NCBI GenBank assembly: GCA_903913285.1
Contig: CAIWKO010000013.1
Coordinates: 1-39,962, forward strand
DNA: 39,962 nt
Direction of reading: 5' to 3'
From: an uncultured Bacteroidales bacterium
Lineage (GTDB): Bacteria; Bacteroidota; Bacteroidia; Bacteroidales; CAIWKO01
In this document: piece after piece, positions 24,476-31,668 of the stretch
How positions within the stretch are numbered: the stretch's first letter is position 1
Layout of the letters: each line of letters opens with the position of its first letter
Position numbers and translations under genes: made by a program
The notes under the pieces: model-generated
Databases searched by the model: none
Told to the model about the DNA's origin: nothing
Seen by the model: only the letters and a program-made list of their open reading frames with translations

Positions 24476-26464
24476 CTACTTTTTAAAAAATTCAAGCACC
24501 AAAACAATGATGATAAACAAAAAGGCATACATCAGGTAACTCTGCGTCTGCCCGTTCTGAAAAATGCGGAAGCGCCCCAAAAACTTCACCACCTTTTCCA
24601 GCGGGCCCGATATCAGCTTGTCCTCAATGCGATCATGCGAATGGCTTTCATACGAATATACCTTTTTGGGAAACACCGCCTCTATATCAATTTTATCTTT
24701 TTCAACCGAAACCAAGGGCTGAAACAGTTTACGGAACGTGCGTGCAAACGAACTGGCTGTATATTGCATTCGCGGATTCGGCGCCACATAACCGCATCCC
24801 CATGTTTCGCTTTTCGCGATAACAACTTTGCGCTGTGCAAGTTTCCGAATAATATAAACAACCAGTATGATGCCCAGAAAGATTCCCGACATCAGCGAAA
24901 TACCCGAAAGTGTACTTGTGAAACCCGACATTACATTCCGGATATCCGCAACCGGAACCATCATGTTCAGCGGCTGTTCCATTACTTTCATGATAAGTGA
25001 AGGAAAAAAACCTATTGAAACGATCAAGGCGGTAATGACCAGCATCGGGGCGCGTTTCACCCAACCGGCTTCAACAGGCTCTTTCGGAAATTGAGTGCGT
25101 GGGCTTCCCTGAAAAACAATTCCAAAAGCCTTGGTGAAACACAATATCGCCAGTCCGCCAATCAGCGCGAGCGCAGCAATAACCAGCACAAACGAGAATG
25201 ATTCCGAAAGTCCGAACAGATGGATGGCTTTAAAAAGTCCTGAGAATATGATGAATTCCGAAATAAAACCATTAAGCGGTGGCAACCCGCAGATGGCTAT
25301 GGCGCCAATCAGGAAGAATGCGGAAGTGTATGGCATTTTCTTTCCCAGCCCTCCCAGTTGTTCAATATTCACGGTGCCTGTGGCCTGATAAACATTCCCG
25401 GCGCTGAAAAACAACAGCGATTTAAAAAGGCTATGGTTTAGTGTGTGCAACAATGCGCCTGCAAAGCCCATAAAAGCCAGCACCGTGTTTCCGTAACCCA
25501 TCCCCAAAGCGCCCATTGCAATGCCGATGCCGATGATGCCGATGTTTTCGATGCTATGGTAGGCCAGAAGCTTTTTCAAATTGTGTTGAATAATGGCAAG
25601 CATCACGCCGTAAAGACCCGAACACACTGCAAATATCATGATTATCCAGCCAATGGTGATCATATTTGCCGGACTTTGAATCACCACGCGCAGTATGCCG
25701 TAAATGCCTACTTTGATGATGACTCCCGACATAATCCCCGACAGATGCGAGGGAGCAGCCGGGTGGGCATGAGGAAGCCAGGTATGAAACGGTATGAAAC
25801 CCGATTTGATCCCGAATCCGATAAAGAACAAAAGAAACACGAACAGCGAATTGGTAGCTCCCGCTTGTTGCGGCAGGGCTGCCATGTCGGTGAACGAGGT
25901 GCCTCCCGTCAGGAAAAAGAGATAGAATGTGCCGATAAGCAAAAAAACCACACTCACGTGCATTTGTATAAAGTAGTTGGTGGCAGCTTTTAGTGTGCCT
26001 TCTTTTTTGCGTTCGAACAATATCAGCAAGAACGAACTCAACGACATGATCTCCCACACCACGATGAACAGGAACAGGTCGTTGAGCAGCGTGACGTATA
26101 TCATCGAGGCATGAAAAACAGGCAGCAGGGCATAATGCACCTTAAGGTCGGCTTTCCGGTCGGGATAATGTCCCAGGTATTCCTGTCCGTAGAAACTGCC
26201 TGCCAGCGATATGATATTGATGATGATGATAAACCAGGCGCTCAACGCATCGAGCCTGAGCTGGTATTCGCCGAAAGCAGTATGCAGTGGCGTTGAAACA
26301 ATATCGCCGCCGGATAAAACCATTACCGCCGGTATTACCGAAAACACTGCTATAACCACCGACGAAAAGAACGACATCCACCCGGCCAACCGTGGCCTGA
26401 AAAAAGGCACCGCCAACAGGGCACACACAACGCCAACGAGCGGAAAAAGCAAATTTTCAGGCAT
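24476..26464 (-). CDS. HyfB-like antiporter subunit, first gene of the Ehr-type operon
   Basis: This 662-residue protein has about 16 helices and the extended C-terminus typical of HyfB/HycC. The antiporter-family residues are present: Glu138 in VVWEIMSLSSFLL, Lys220 in GFGIKSGFIPFHTWLPHAHPAAPSHLSG (the canonical LPxAHxxAPS form), and Lys251 in SGVIIKVGIYG. After the last core helix it has SETWGCGYVAPNPRMQYTASSFART, the hallmark of hydrogenase-4 component B, then a final helix (YLMYAFLFIIIVLVLEFF). It leads a compact operon B-C-E-F-G-(H/I) with gaps of 2-6 bases. HyfA, HyfD and accessory genes are absent. It has its own -7 box 22 bases upstream. Confidence 0.9.
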   Translation of the reverse strand: MPENLLFPLVGVVCALLAVPFFRPRLAGWMSFFSSVVIAVFSVIPAVMVLSGGDIVSTPLHTAFGEYQLRLDALSAWFIIIINIISLAGSFYGQEYLGHYPDRKADLKVHYALLPVFHASMIYVTLLNDLFLFIVVWEIMSLSSFLLILFERKKEGTLKAATNYFIQMHVSVVFLLIGTFYLFFLTGGTSFTDMAALPQQAGATNSLFVFLLFFIGFGIKSGFIPFHTWLPHAHPAAPSHLSGIMSGVIIKVGIYGILRVVIQSPANMITIGWIIMIFAVCSGLYGVMLAIIQHNLKKLLAYHSIENIGIIGIGIAMGALGMGYGNTVLAFMGFAGALLHTLNHSLFKSLLFFSAGNVYQATGTVNIEQLGGLGKKMPYTSAFFLIGAIAICGLPPLNGFISEFIIFSGLFKAIHLFGLSESFSFVLVIAALALIGGLAILCFTKAFGIVFQGSPRTQFPKEPVEAGWVKRAPMLVITALIVSIGFFPSLIMKVMEQPLNMMVPVADIRNVMSGFTSTLSGISLMSGIFLGIILVVYIIRKLAQRKVVIAKSETWGCGYVAPNPRMQYTASSFARTFRKLFQPLVSVEKDKIDIEAVFPKKVYSYESHSHDRIEDKLISGPLEKVVKFLGRFRIFQNGQTQSYLMYAFLFIIIVLVLEFFKK

Positions 26465-26485
26465 TTATTTCTTGTTTATACAGCG

Positions 26486-26493
26486 CAAAAGTA
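26486..26493 (-). promoter_or_regulatory. -7 promoter box of the Ehr-type operon
   Basis: CAAAAGTA on the plus strand reads TACTTTTG on the minus strand, an exact TAnnTTTG match, so the leader would be only about 15-18 bases. A possible -33 (CAAG at 26516-26519) is at 22-base spacing. Confidence 0.55.
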
Positions 26494-26648
26494 AGCCTAA
26501 AAAACCTCTTTAATGCAAGCCGCAAAAAAACAAATTAACTGTTTATGGTTAATTATTCACTTGAACCCGAATAATACAAACTTAGGCAAGAAATAGTTCT
26601 GCTTCCCCTTCAAAATTATTTTTTACGGCCTGTTTTTGTAAAATATTC

Positions 26649-26656
26649 TACCTTTG
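26649..26656 (+). promoter_or_regulatory. -7 promoter box for the Old Yellow Enzyme gene
   Basis: TACCTTTG is an exact TAnnTTTG match 18 bases before the ATG at 26675. The 210-base divergent region also holds the Ehr operon promoter; nothing else stands out there. Confidence 0.5.
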
Positions 26657-26674
26657 AACATCAACATTAGATAA

Positions 26675-27901
26675 ATGATATCATCACCGGAAAAAATACT
26701 TTTCACACCAGCAGCTATCGGACCGATTACGCTTCGTAACCGCACCATTCGTGCCGCGGCTTTCGAAGGCATGTGCCCGGGCAACAAACCCTCTCAGCAA
26801 CTGTTCGATTATCACACTTCCGTGGCTGCCGGAGGCGTCGGTATGACCACCATCGCTTATGCATCCGTAATTCAAAGCGGCTTGTCGTTCCCCAGACAAT
26901 TGTGGTTGCGCAAAGAGGTTGTTCCCGAATTGCGGCGCCTGACCGATGCCATTCATCGCGAAGGAGCTGCTGTTTCTGTGCAGTTGGGGCATTGCGGTAA
27001 TATGTCGAAAAAGAGCGTGGCAGGCCGTTTGCCGCTTTCGCCTTCGGGCGGACTGAACATCTATTCGCCAACATGGTCTAAGAAAATGGACCGCAACGAT
27101 ATCGATGAGGTGGTACGAAGCTTTGGCGATGCAGTACATATTGCCCGCCAGTCGGGCTTCGATGCCGTCGAGGTTCATGCAGGCCATGGCTACCTCATCA
27201 GCCAGTTTCTTTCGCCTTACACAAATCGCCGTAAAGATGAATTCGGCGGCTCGCTCCAAAACCGTGCACGTTTCATGCAAATGGCGCTTCGCGAGGTGAT
27301 GAAAGCAGCCGGAAACGATATGGCAGTCATCGTAAAAACCAATATGCGCGACGGATTTCGCGGAGGGATGGAAATCGACGCATGTCTCGAAGTGGCCCGT
27401 TTGATCGAACAGGAAGGTGTTCATGCTCTGGTGCTTAGTGGAGGTTTTGTGAGCAAAGCCCCTATGTATGTGATGCGTGGCAGCATGCCCATCCGCACCC
27501 TTACCTATTATATGGAAAACCTTCCGCTCAAGATAGGCGTAAAACTTTTTGGCCGCTTCATGATACCTTCGGTTCCCTTTCAGGAAGCTTATTTTCTCGA
27601 CGATGCCCTTCGCTTTCGCGAAAAGCTAAAAATGCCGCTCATCTATGTTGGAGGACTGTTATCGCGACCAAAAATTGATGAGGTTTTGGGTCATGGTTTC
27701 GAATTTGTTGCCATGGCACGGGCACTGCTCAATGAGCCTGACTTCGTGAACCGCATGAAAACCGACGAAAAAGCCCGTAGCCTGTGCACCGCCACCAACT
27801 ATTGCATCGCTCGTATGTACACCATCGAAATGGCATGCCATCAGCATGTAACCAACCTGCCCCCCTGTCTGAAACGGGAAATAGACCGTATGAAATCATA
27901 G
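26675..27901 (+). CDS. Old Yellow Enzyme-family FMN oxidoreductase (single-domain NADH:flavin oxidoreductase type)
   Basis: This 408-residue protein is a TIM-barrel FMN enzyme. Motifs in order: ITLRNRTIRAAAFEGM (phosphate and FMN contacts, about 18-33), SVQLGHCGNM (101-110), EVHAGHGYLISQFLSP with the His168/His171 pair that binds the substrate carbonyl, TNRRKDEFGGSLQNRARF, and VGGLLSRPKI near the FMN phosphate site. It lacks the NADPH-binding C-terminal half of 2,4-dienoyl-CoA reductase. The C-terminus keeps Cys371, Cys377 and Cys388, spaced like the Fe-S motif of that family, but Thr374 replaces one ligand. It probably reduces an activated C=C bond. It is followed 12 bases later by a dehydrogenase gene, so the two may form an operon. 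Confidence 0.85.
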   Translation: MISSPEKILFTPAAIGPITLRNRTIRAAAFEGMCPGNKPSQQLFDYHTSVAAGGVGMTTIAYASVIQSGLSFPRQLWLRKEVVPELRRLTDAIHREGAAVSVQLGHCGNMSKKSVAGRLPLSPSGGLNIYSPTWSKKMDRNDIDEVVRSFGDAVHIARQSGFDAVEVHAGHGYLISQFLSPYTNRRKDEFGGSLQNRARFMQMALREVMKAAGNDMAVIVKTNMRDGFRGGMEIDACLEVARLIEQEGVHALVLSGGFVSKAPMYVMRGSMPIRTLTYYMENLPLKIGVKLFGRFMIPSVPFQEAYFLDDALRFREKLKMPLIYVGGLLSRPKIDEVLGHGFEFVAMARALLNEPDFVNRMKTDEKARSLCTATNYCIARMYTIEMACHQHVTNLPPCLKREIDRMKS

Positions 27902-27913
27902 TCTTGCCATCAA

Positions 27914-28720
27914 ATGAAACCAACCGATACTCACTCCATAGCTTTAATAACCGGCGCAAGTTCGGGCATAGGCTATCAAATTGCGCGCAGGCTTGCCGCC
28001 CTGCATTACGATGTGATATTGGTGAGTAATCAGGAAACCCGCCTGCACCAAACCGCCGAAGAACTCGCTGCCGCTTTCGGAGTAAGAACCTGGGCGCACT
28101 TTATGGACCTCTGCCAAGCCGATGCCGCCGGGCAGCTCTATCAGTGGTGTGCCGATAATCAGCTGCAGGTCGACATACTGGTCAACAACGCGGGCATTTT
28201 TTTCTTTGGCGAGGTGGTTAAAACCGATATTGAAAAAACCCGCAACATCATTTCGCTCCACGTATCCACCCCCGCGCAGCTTTGCGCCCTCTTTGGCCGC
28301 GACATGAAACAAAGACGTTCGGGACATATCCTCATCATTTCGTCGCTCTCGGCCTGGATGCCCTACCCCGGCATTGCGCTCTACAGCGCCACCAAACTCT
28401 TCCTGAAAAGTTTCGCCCGTTCGCTGCGCAGCGAAATGCTTCCCTATCATGTAAATGTAACGTGCATCTGTCCGGGAGCGGTTTCAACCGACTTGTATGC
28501 GCTCAGCCCCGAAAACCACCGTACCGCTCTTCGCTTTGGCATTATGATGCGTGCCGAAACACTGGCTCGCCGAAGCCTGCGGGCCATGTTCCGCAAGCGG
28601 GCGCGTTATGTTCCGGGCTTTCTCAATAAAATATTTCTGCCCTTACTGCTAATCGTCCCACCCGGCCTGGTGATGTGGTTCAGGCGCAACAGCAGGTTTT
28701 TGCCTGTGGATGAGGAATAA
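27914..28720 (+). CDS. Short-chain dehydrogenase/reductase
   Basis: This 268-residue protein is a classical SDR. It has the nucleotide-binding motif TGASSGIG (13-20), NNAG (91-94), and the catalytic residues Ser144, Tyr157 and Lys161 (YSATK). The CPGAVSTDLYA segment (about 188-198) matches the class. The C-terminus is unusual: a hydrophobic stretch (FLPLLLIVPPGLVMWF, about 239-256) ends with RRNSRFLP. This suggests peripheral or single-span membrane association, as in some lipid-modifying SDRs. It follows the flavin oxidoreductase by 12 bases. Both have more GC-rich codon use than the AT-rich genes further downstream. The substrate is unknown. Confidence 0.88.
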   Translation: MKPTDTHSIALITGASSGIGYQIARRLAALHYDVILVSNQETRLHQTAEELAAAFGVRTWAHFMDLCQADAAGQLYQWCADNQLQVDILVNNAGIFFFGEVVKTDIEKTRNIISLHVSTPAQLCALFGRDMKQRRSGHILIISSLSAWMPYPGIALYSATKLFLKSFARSLRSEMLPYHVNVTCICPGAVSTDLYALSPENHRTALRFGIMMRAETLARRSLRAMFRKRARYVPGFLNKIFLPLLLIVPPGLVMWFRRNSRFLPVDEE

Positions 28721-28783
28721 GGGAAAGGGAGGGTTGTTGCTTCGAAACAATTAAAAGGTTTGGCAAAGGGAGGTATTGGGACA

Positions 28784-28842
28784 GGGCGTATGCAATACGC
28801 CCCTACGACCGTGTAATAAAAAAGGGCGTATGGAATACGCCC
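28784..28842. repeat. Two copies of a palindromic GGGCGTAT repeat between convergent genes
   Basis: GGGCGTATGCAATACGCCC (28784-28802) and GGGCGTATGGAATACGCCC (28824-28842) are hairpins with perfect 8-bp stems and three-base loops, 40 bases apart. They differ only in the loop. Reversed, the first reads GTAGGGGCGTATTGCATACG and so on, which resembles dispersed REP-like palindromes seen in many genomes. They sit between the convergent SDR and the 403-residue gene and may act as bidirectional terminators. Confidence 0.8.
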
Positions 28843-28867
28843 CTTGAAGAGTTATGAGAGAATTGAT

Positions 28868-30079
28868 TTAGGAATCGGGGGTGGGGTTGTCGGGAGCGGT
28901 GACGGGTTCGAGATAGATCTTTTGAATGACGTTTTCGCCAGCTTTGATTTCGATGGTGTAAGGAACAGGTATGTAGCCTTCCATGAAGATGACACCCTGA
29001 ATAGTACCTACTTTTAATTCACCACAGTAGTCTTCGCCATCTTCGTCGGTGGTGCCGACATAGTTTGCTGACTGGATTGAATTTTGAGCTCCGGCAGCAG
29101 GTTCCTCATTGTTTTTAAAGTATACAAGCGTAGTAAGACTTCCTGTTGTGACATCGGGATCGACGGAAGGATCGTCGGGGGGAGCATTTTTGACGAGGTT
29201 GATGCTGATGCGAAGTATATTCTTTTCGACGGTGGCGATGTCTTTTTGATAGTAGGTTTGATAGTCGGGATATTCGAGGGTAGCTGTCCAAAGGGCATTG
29301 GGAAGGGAATAGAACCTGATATTACCTTTAGCGGTGGAATATTTGACGACGGTATCGGTTCCGTTGGTGAGGGTGCATTTTACTTTGCGGAGGGCCATCA
29401 GTCCGACAGAATCGAGAATGCTTAAAACGATGGATGTGTAGCGAGAGCCGACCGGACGACCGATGCGGGCAGCCGATATGATGGCATCTGCAGATTCTTT
29501 GATTTGGGATTTAAATATTTTAATGAGATTTTCTTCGGGTTTATCGGCTTTTATCAAAAGTTGATGGATTAATTTGTTGCCAAAAATTTTTCTTTTTTCG
29601 ATGATATCTTTGGGTGAACCATTTGCATCATTAAAGGCTTTGATAGCAGCCTGCATGGCGGTGAAATCGGCAGGTTTTAAATTGGTGAGCACTGCAGCGT
29701 TGGTATCCATGATCTTGTAGAGTTCCTGACAACGGGTGCCGATGAGGGTGTCGTCGAGTTGGGTGATGGATGATTTGGGAATACTCAACAATAATTCGAG
29801 TTTGGGAAGATCAACCTGACCTGCTTTTACTGCTGAATAGAGGACACGGTCGAACACGGTTTCGACCATAGCTTCGCGAAGGGAATCTTTGATAGCAGTT
29901 ATTTCGGCGGTGGTTAGGAGACTTATGCCCTTTGCATCTTCGACGTCGTCCATAATGTCGATAAGATTGTTTTGCTCAATTACTGCTTCGGGAATGAGAT
30001 TTATTTTAGCTTGATTGTCGACACAAACTGCTAATACTCTTTTTTTTGCATTGTAGTTTAATTCGTCAAGTGCTGTCAT
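28868..30079 (-). CDS. Unrecognised 403-residue protein with a helical N-terminal half and a beta-sandwich-like C-terminal half
   Basis: I do not recognise this protein. It has no signal peptide or membrane segment, so it is predicted cytoplasmic. Residues about 1-235 are helical, with periodic Leu/Ile and short hairpins (TTAEITAIKDSLREAMVETVFDRVLYSAVKAG). Residues about 235-300 look like a beta-sandwich (KCTLTNGTDTVVKYSTAKGNIRFYSLPNALWTATLEYP). A Pro/Asp linker follows (about 305-318), then a second sandwich resembling carboxypeptidase-regulatory domains (VGTTDEDGEDYCGELKVGTIQGVIFMEGY). Paired domains of this type are normally extracellular, so the missing signal is odd. Array B lies about 86 bases upstream, with its core reading toward this gene. 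Confidence 0.75.
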   Translation of the reverse strand: MTALDELNYNAKKRVLAVCVDNQAKINLIPEAVIEQNNLIDIMDDVEDAKGISLLTTAEITAIKDSLREAMVETVFDRVLYSAVKAGQVDLPKLELLLSIPKSSITQLDDTLIGTRCQELYKIMDTNAAVLTNLKPADFTAMQAAIKAFNDANGSPKDIIEKRKIFGNKLIHQLLIKADKPEENLIKIFKSQIKESADAIISAARIGRPVGSRYTSIVLSILDSVGLMALRKVKCTLTNGTDTVVKYSTAKGNIRFYSLPNALWTATLEYPDYQTYYQKDIATVEKNILRISINLVKNAPPDDPSVDPDVTTGSLTTLVYFKNNEEPAAGAQNSIQSANYVGTTDEDGEDYCGELKVGTIQGVIFMEGYIPVPYTIEIKAGENVIQKIYLEPVTAPDNPTPDS

Positions 30080-30164
30080 GATTTTACTTTTTAATTGTTA
30101 TTACTTTTATTTATTGTGATGGGAATTACTATTTGTTGAACAGGATGAAAAATGAACGAAGTGG

Positions 30165-30440
30165 TTCGGACGATGTAAGGTGCGATTCCAAGAAGGTTTA
30201 GAGCGGTTCCAGGAAAGTATAGTGCGATTCCCAGAATGTATAGTGCGATTCCCAGAATGTATAGTGCGATTCCCAGAATGTATAGTGCGGTTCCAGGAAT
30301 GTATAGTGTCGTTCCAGAAATGTATAGTGTCGTTCCAGGAAGGTATAGTGTGGTTCCGAAAAGGTATAGTGCGGTTCAAACCAGATAGAGCGTCGTTCGG
30401 ACGAGGTAGAGCGTCGTTCGGACGAGTATTGCCGACATTC
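30165..30440 (-). repeat. 21-bp tandem array B, 14 phased copies, core GGAACG-N6/7-ACAT on the minus strand
   Basis: TTC (GAA on the minus strand) recurs at exactly 21-base spacing 14 times, from 30165 through 30186, 30207 and so on to 30438. The central units read GCGATTCCCAGAATGTATAGT; the outer ones drift. On the minus strand, units contain GGAA(T)CG-N6/7-ACAT, the same core as array A at 11.6 kb. The period leaves long frames open on both strands, with heptapeptides such as SGNRTIH. The minus-strand frame starts far into the flank and has no gene-like composition, so I treat it as noncoding. The rest of 30080-30751 holds only the palindrome at 30697 and AT-rich sequence. Confidence 0.9.
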
Positions 30441-30696
30441 GGCAAAGAATGAGCAGCGCAGAAATTAATATGGGCGAAGGAAAGAGAAACATCGGAGTGG
30501 AAAAGACCGATGAGGGAGTTAGAAAGTGAAACGGAGCTGTTGTTATTTTTATTATCAGAGAAATTATTTTGAATGAGCAGGTTTGCCTGAGGGATGAAGG
30601 AGCAATATGGAGAGATTGCAGCGGTCAATTGAGTGAAGGTGTTTACATTTAATTTTCAAAATAATATACAATTTTTTTATTACGCAAGAACTATTT

Positions 30697-30714
30697 TTTT
30701 AGCGAACGCTAAAA
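30697..30714. promoter_or_regulatory. 18-bp palindrome, probable operator of the XRE regulator gene
   Basis: TTTTAGCGAACGCTAAAA is a perfect 8-2-8 inverted repeat, 38 bases before the start of the helix-turn-helix gene. A second, looser pair, ATTACGC (30679-30685) and GCGTAAT (30716-30722), brackets it. XRE regulators often bind such sites in their own promoters; the link is inferred from position. Confidence 0.5.
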
Positions 30715-30751
30715 CGCGTAATTATTTTATTAATTATTAAACACTTAAGAA

Positions 30752-31018
30752 ATGGAAAAAAATGAAAAAAATTTTAAAGAAGAGGCCAATCAGATGACAA
30801 AAAATTTTGGTGAACACCTAAAAGCCCTCCTTAAAAGCCGCGGTTGGTATTTGAAACATCTCGCCGATGCCAGCGGCATTGCCCAATCAGAAATTTCAAG
30901 GATTATAAACAATCGCAAAACGGTTGAATTTCCCACCATGTTCCGCCTAATATGGGCATTTGACCTCGAAGTTTCCGATTTTTTAGATCAGGAATGGTAT
31001 GAAAAGCCGATAAAGTAG
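30752..31018 (+). CDS. Small XRE-family helix-turn-helix regulator
   Basis: This 88-residue protein is essentially one Cro/C1-type HTH domain (about residues 19-80). FGEHLKALLKSRGWYLKHLA forms helices 1-2, and ASGIAQSEISRIINNRKTV contains the recognition helix, followed by FPTMFRLIWAFDLEVSDFL. A charged N-terminal tail (EKNEKNFKEEANQ) precedes it; Met15 is an alternative start. There is no sensor domain, so it is likely a local repressor. It has a palindrome upstream that could be its own operator. No antitoxin partner gene is evident: the next gene is a lipoprotein 178 bases away. Confidence 0.85.
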   Translation: MEKNEKNFKEEANQMTKNFGEHLKALLKSRGWYLKHLADASGIAQSEISRIINNRKTVEFPTMFRLIWAFDLEVSDFLDQEWYEKPIK

Positions 31019-31159
31019 GAATTTAGGGCAGGAATTTTTTTGAGAAGCATCGGGAATGGTGGCTTTTATGGGAGAAGTATGCTTTTTTCAGAAGTAAGAA
31101 GACAGAATTTTTTTAGGTTATTGAATTAATTTGTATTTTTACAAGTGAAATGAAACACA

Positions 31160-31174
31160 CGCGTCGGAGACGCG
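31160..31174. other. GC-rich hairpin in an AT-rich intergenic region
   Basis: CGCGTC-GGA-GACGCG is a perfect 6-bp stem with a three-base loop, followed by GCGCGAGCGGGG, 22 bases before the lipoprotein start. Its GC content contrasts sharply with the AT-rich surroundings, suggesting a mobile or dispersed repeat fragment. Transcribed, it would be a leader hairpin close to the start codon. Confidence 0.5.
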
Positions 31175-31196
31175 CGCGAGCGGGGACTATTAACTT

Positions 31197-31664
31197 ATGA
31201 AAAATTCATTAAATAATTCCATGAATAATAGTATTCTATTTTGTTTTGTTTTAGTTTTTTCTTTTAGTTGCCAAACTAATATAGAGAAGACTAAAAATGA
31301 GAAAAAGTTAAATGAGCTATTATCAAAATCAGAAATATTATATAAATGTTATCAATATGACAAAGCATTAGAATTATTTAATCAAATTATCGAAATTGAT
31401 TCTAATATTGGTATAGTATATTTTAGACGTTCTAATTGTTATGCGGTAAAATCTGAATGGGGAAATTCGATTAAGGATGATTTAAAATGTGTAAAACTTG
31501 GTTATAGAGTAGAAAGTTCTTTTAAAAATATAGGTTTATCTTATGAAGCAGTTTCTGATTATCCTCATGCATTATATTATTATATTAAGGCGCATGAACT
31601 AAATCCCAAAGACAGTGTTGTAAATAAAAGAATTAATTTTATTAAAAGCTTAAGATTAAATTAA
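31197..31664 (+). CDS. Predicted lipoprotein with TPR-like repeats
   Basis: This 155-residue protein has a lipoprotein signal with lipobox FSFSC and acylated Cys25 (Met9 is an alternative start). The mature part has about three TPR-like helical pairs: KSEILYKCYQYDKALELFNQ, IGIVYFRRSNCYAVKSEWG, and EAVSDYPHALYYYIKAHELNP near the end. It probably lies in the periplasm, anchored to a membrane. Its base composition is far more AT-rich than most of the window. It is followed four bases later by a membrane protein of similar composition, and the two are likely co-transcribed. The function is unknown. Confidence 0.75.
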   Translation: MKNSLNNSMNNSILFCFVLVFSFSCQTNIEKTKNEKKLNELLSKSEILYKCYQYDKALELFNQIIEIDSNIGIVYFRRSNCYAVKSEWGNSIKDDLKCVKLGYRVESSFKNIGLSYEAVSDYPHALYYYIKAHELNPKDSVVNKRINFIKSLRLN

Positions 31665-31668
31665 AACT

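Noticed and set aside
25445-25993. Plus-strand frame of 182 codons inside the HyfB-like gene
   Set aside because: It lies antisense to a gene with strong family motifs. The translation is low-complexity His/Gln/Lys with no domain.
19254-26464. Calling the operon a [NiFe] hydrogenase-4 or formate hydrogenlyase
   Set aside because: The large subunit has neither cysteine pair of the metal site, no maturation tail, and the small subunit lacks the proximal cluster. No formate dehydrogenase or maturation genes are nearby.
30165-30440. CRISPR array
   Set aside because: The units are contiguous 21-bp repeats without unique spacers, and there are no cas genes in the window.
30107-30628. Minus-strand 173-codon and plus-strand 90-codon frames over array B
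   Set aside because: Both are open because of the repeat period. Composition is not gene-like and the frames lie antisense to each other.
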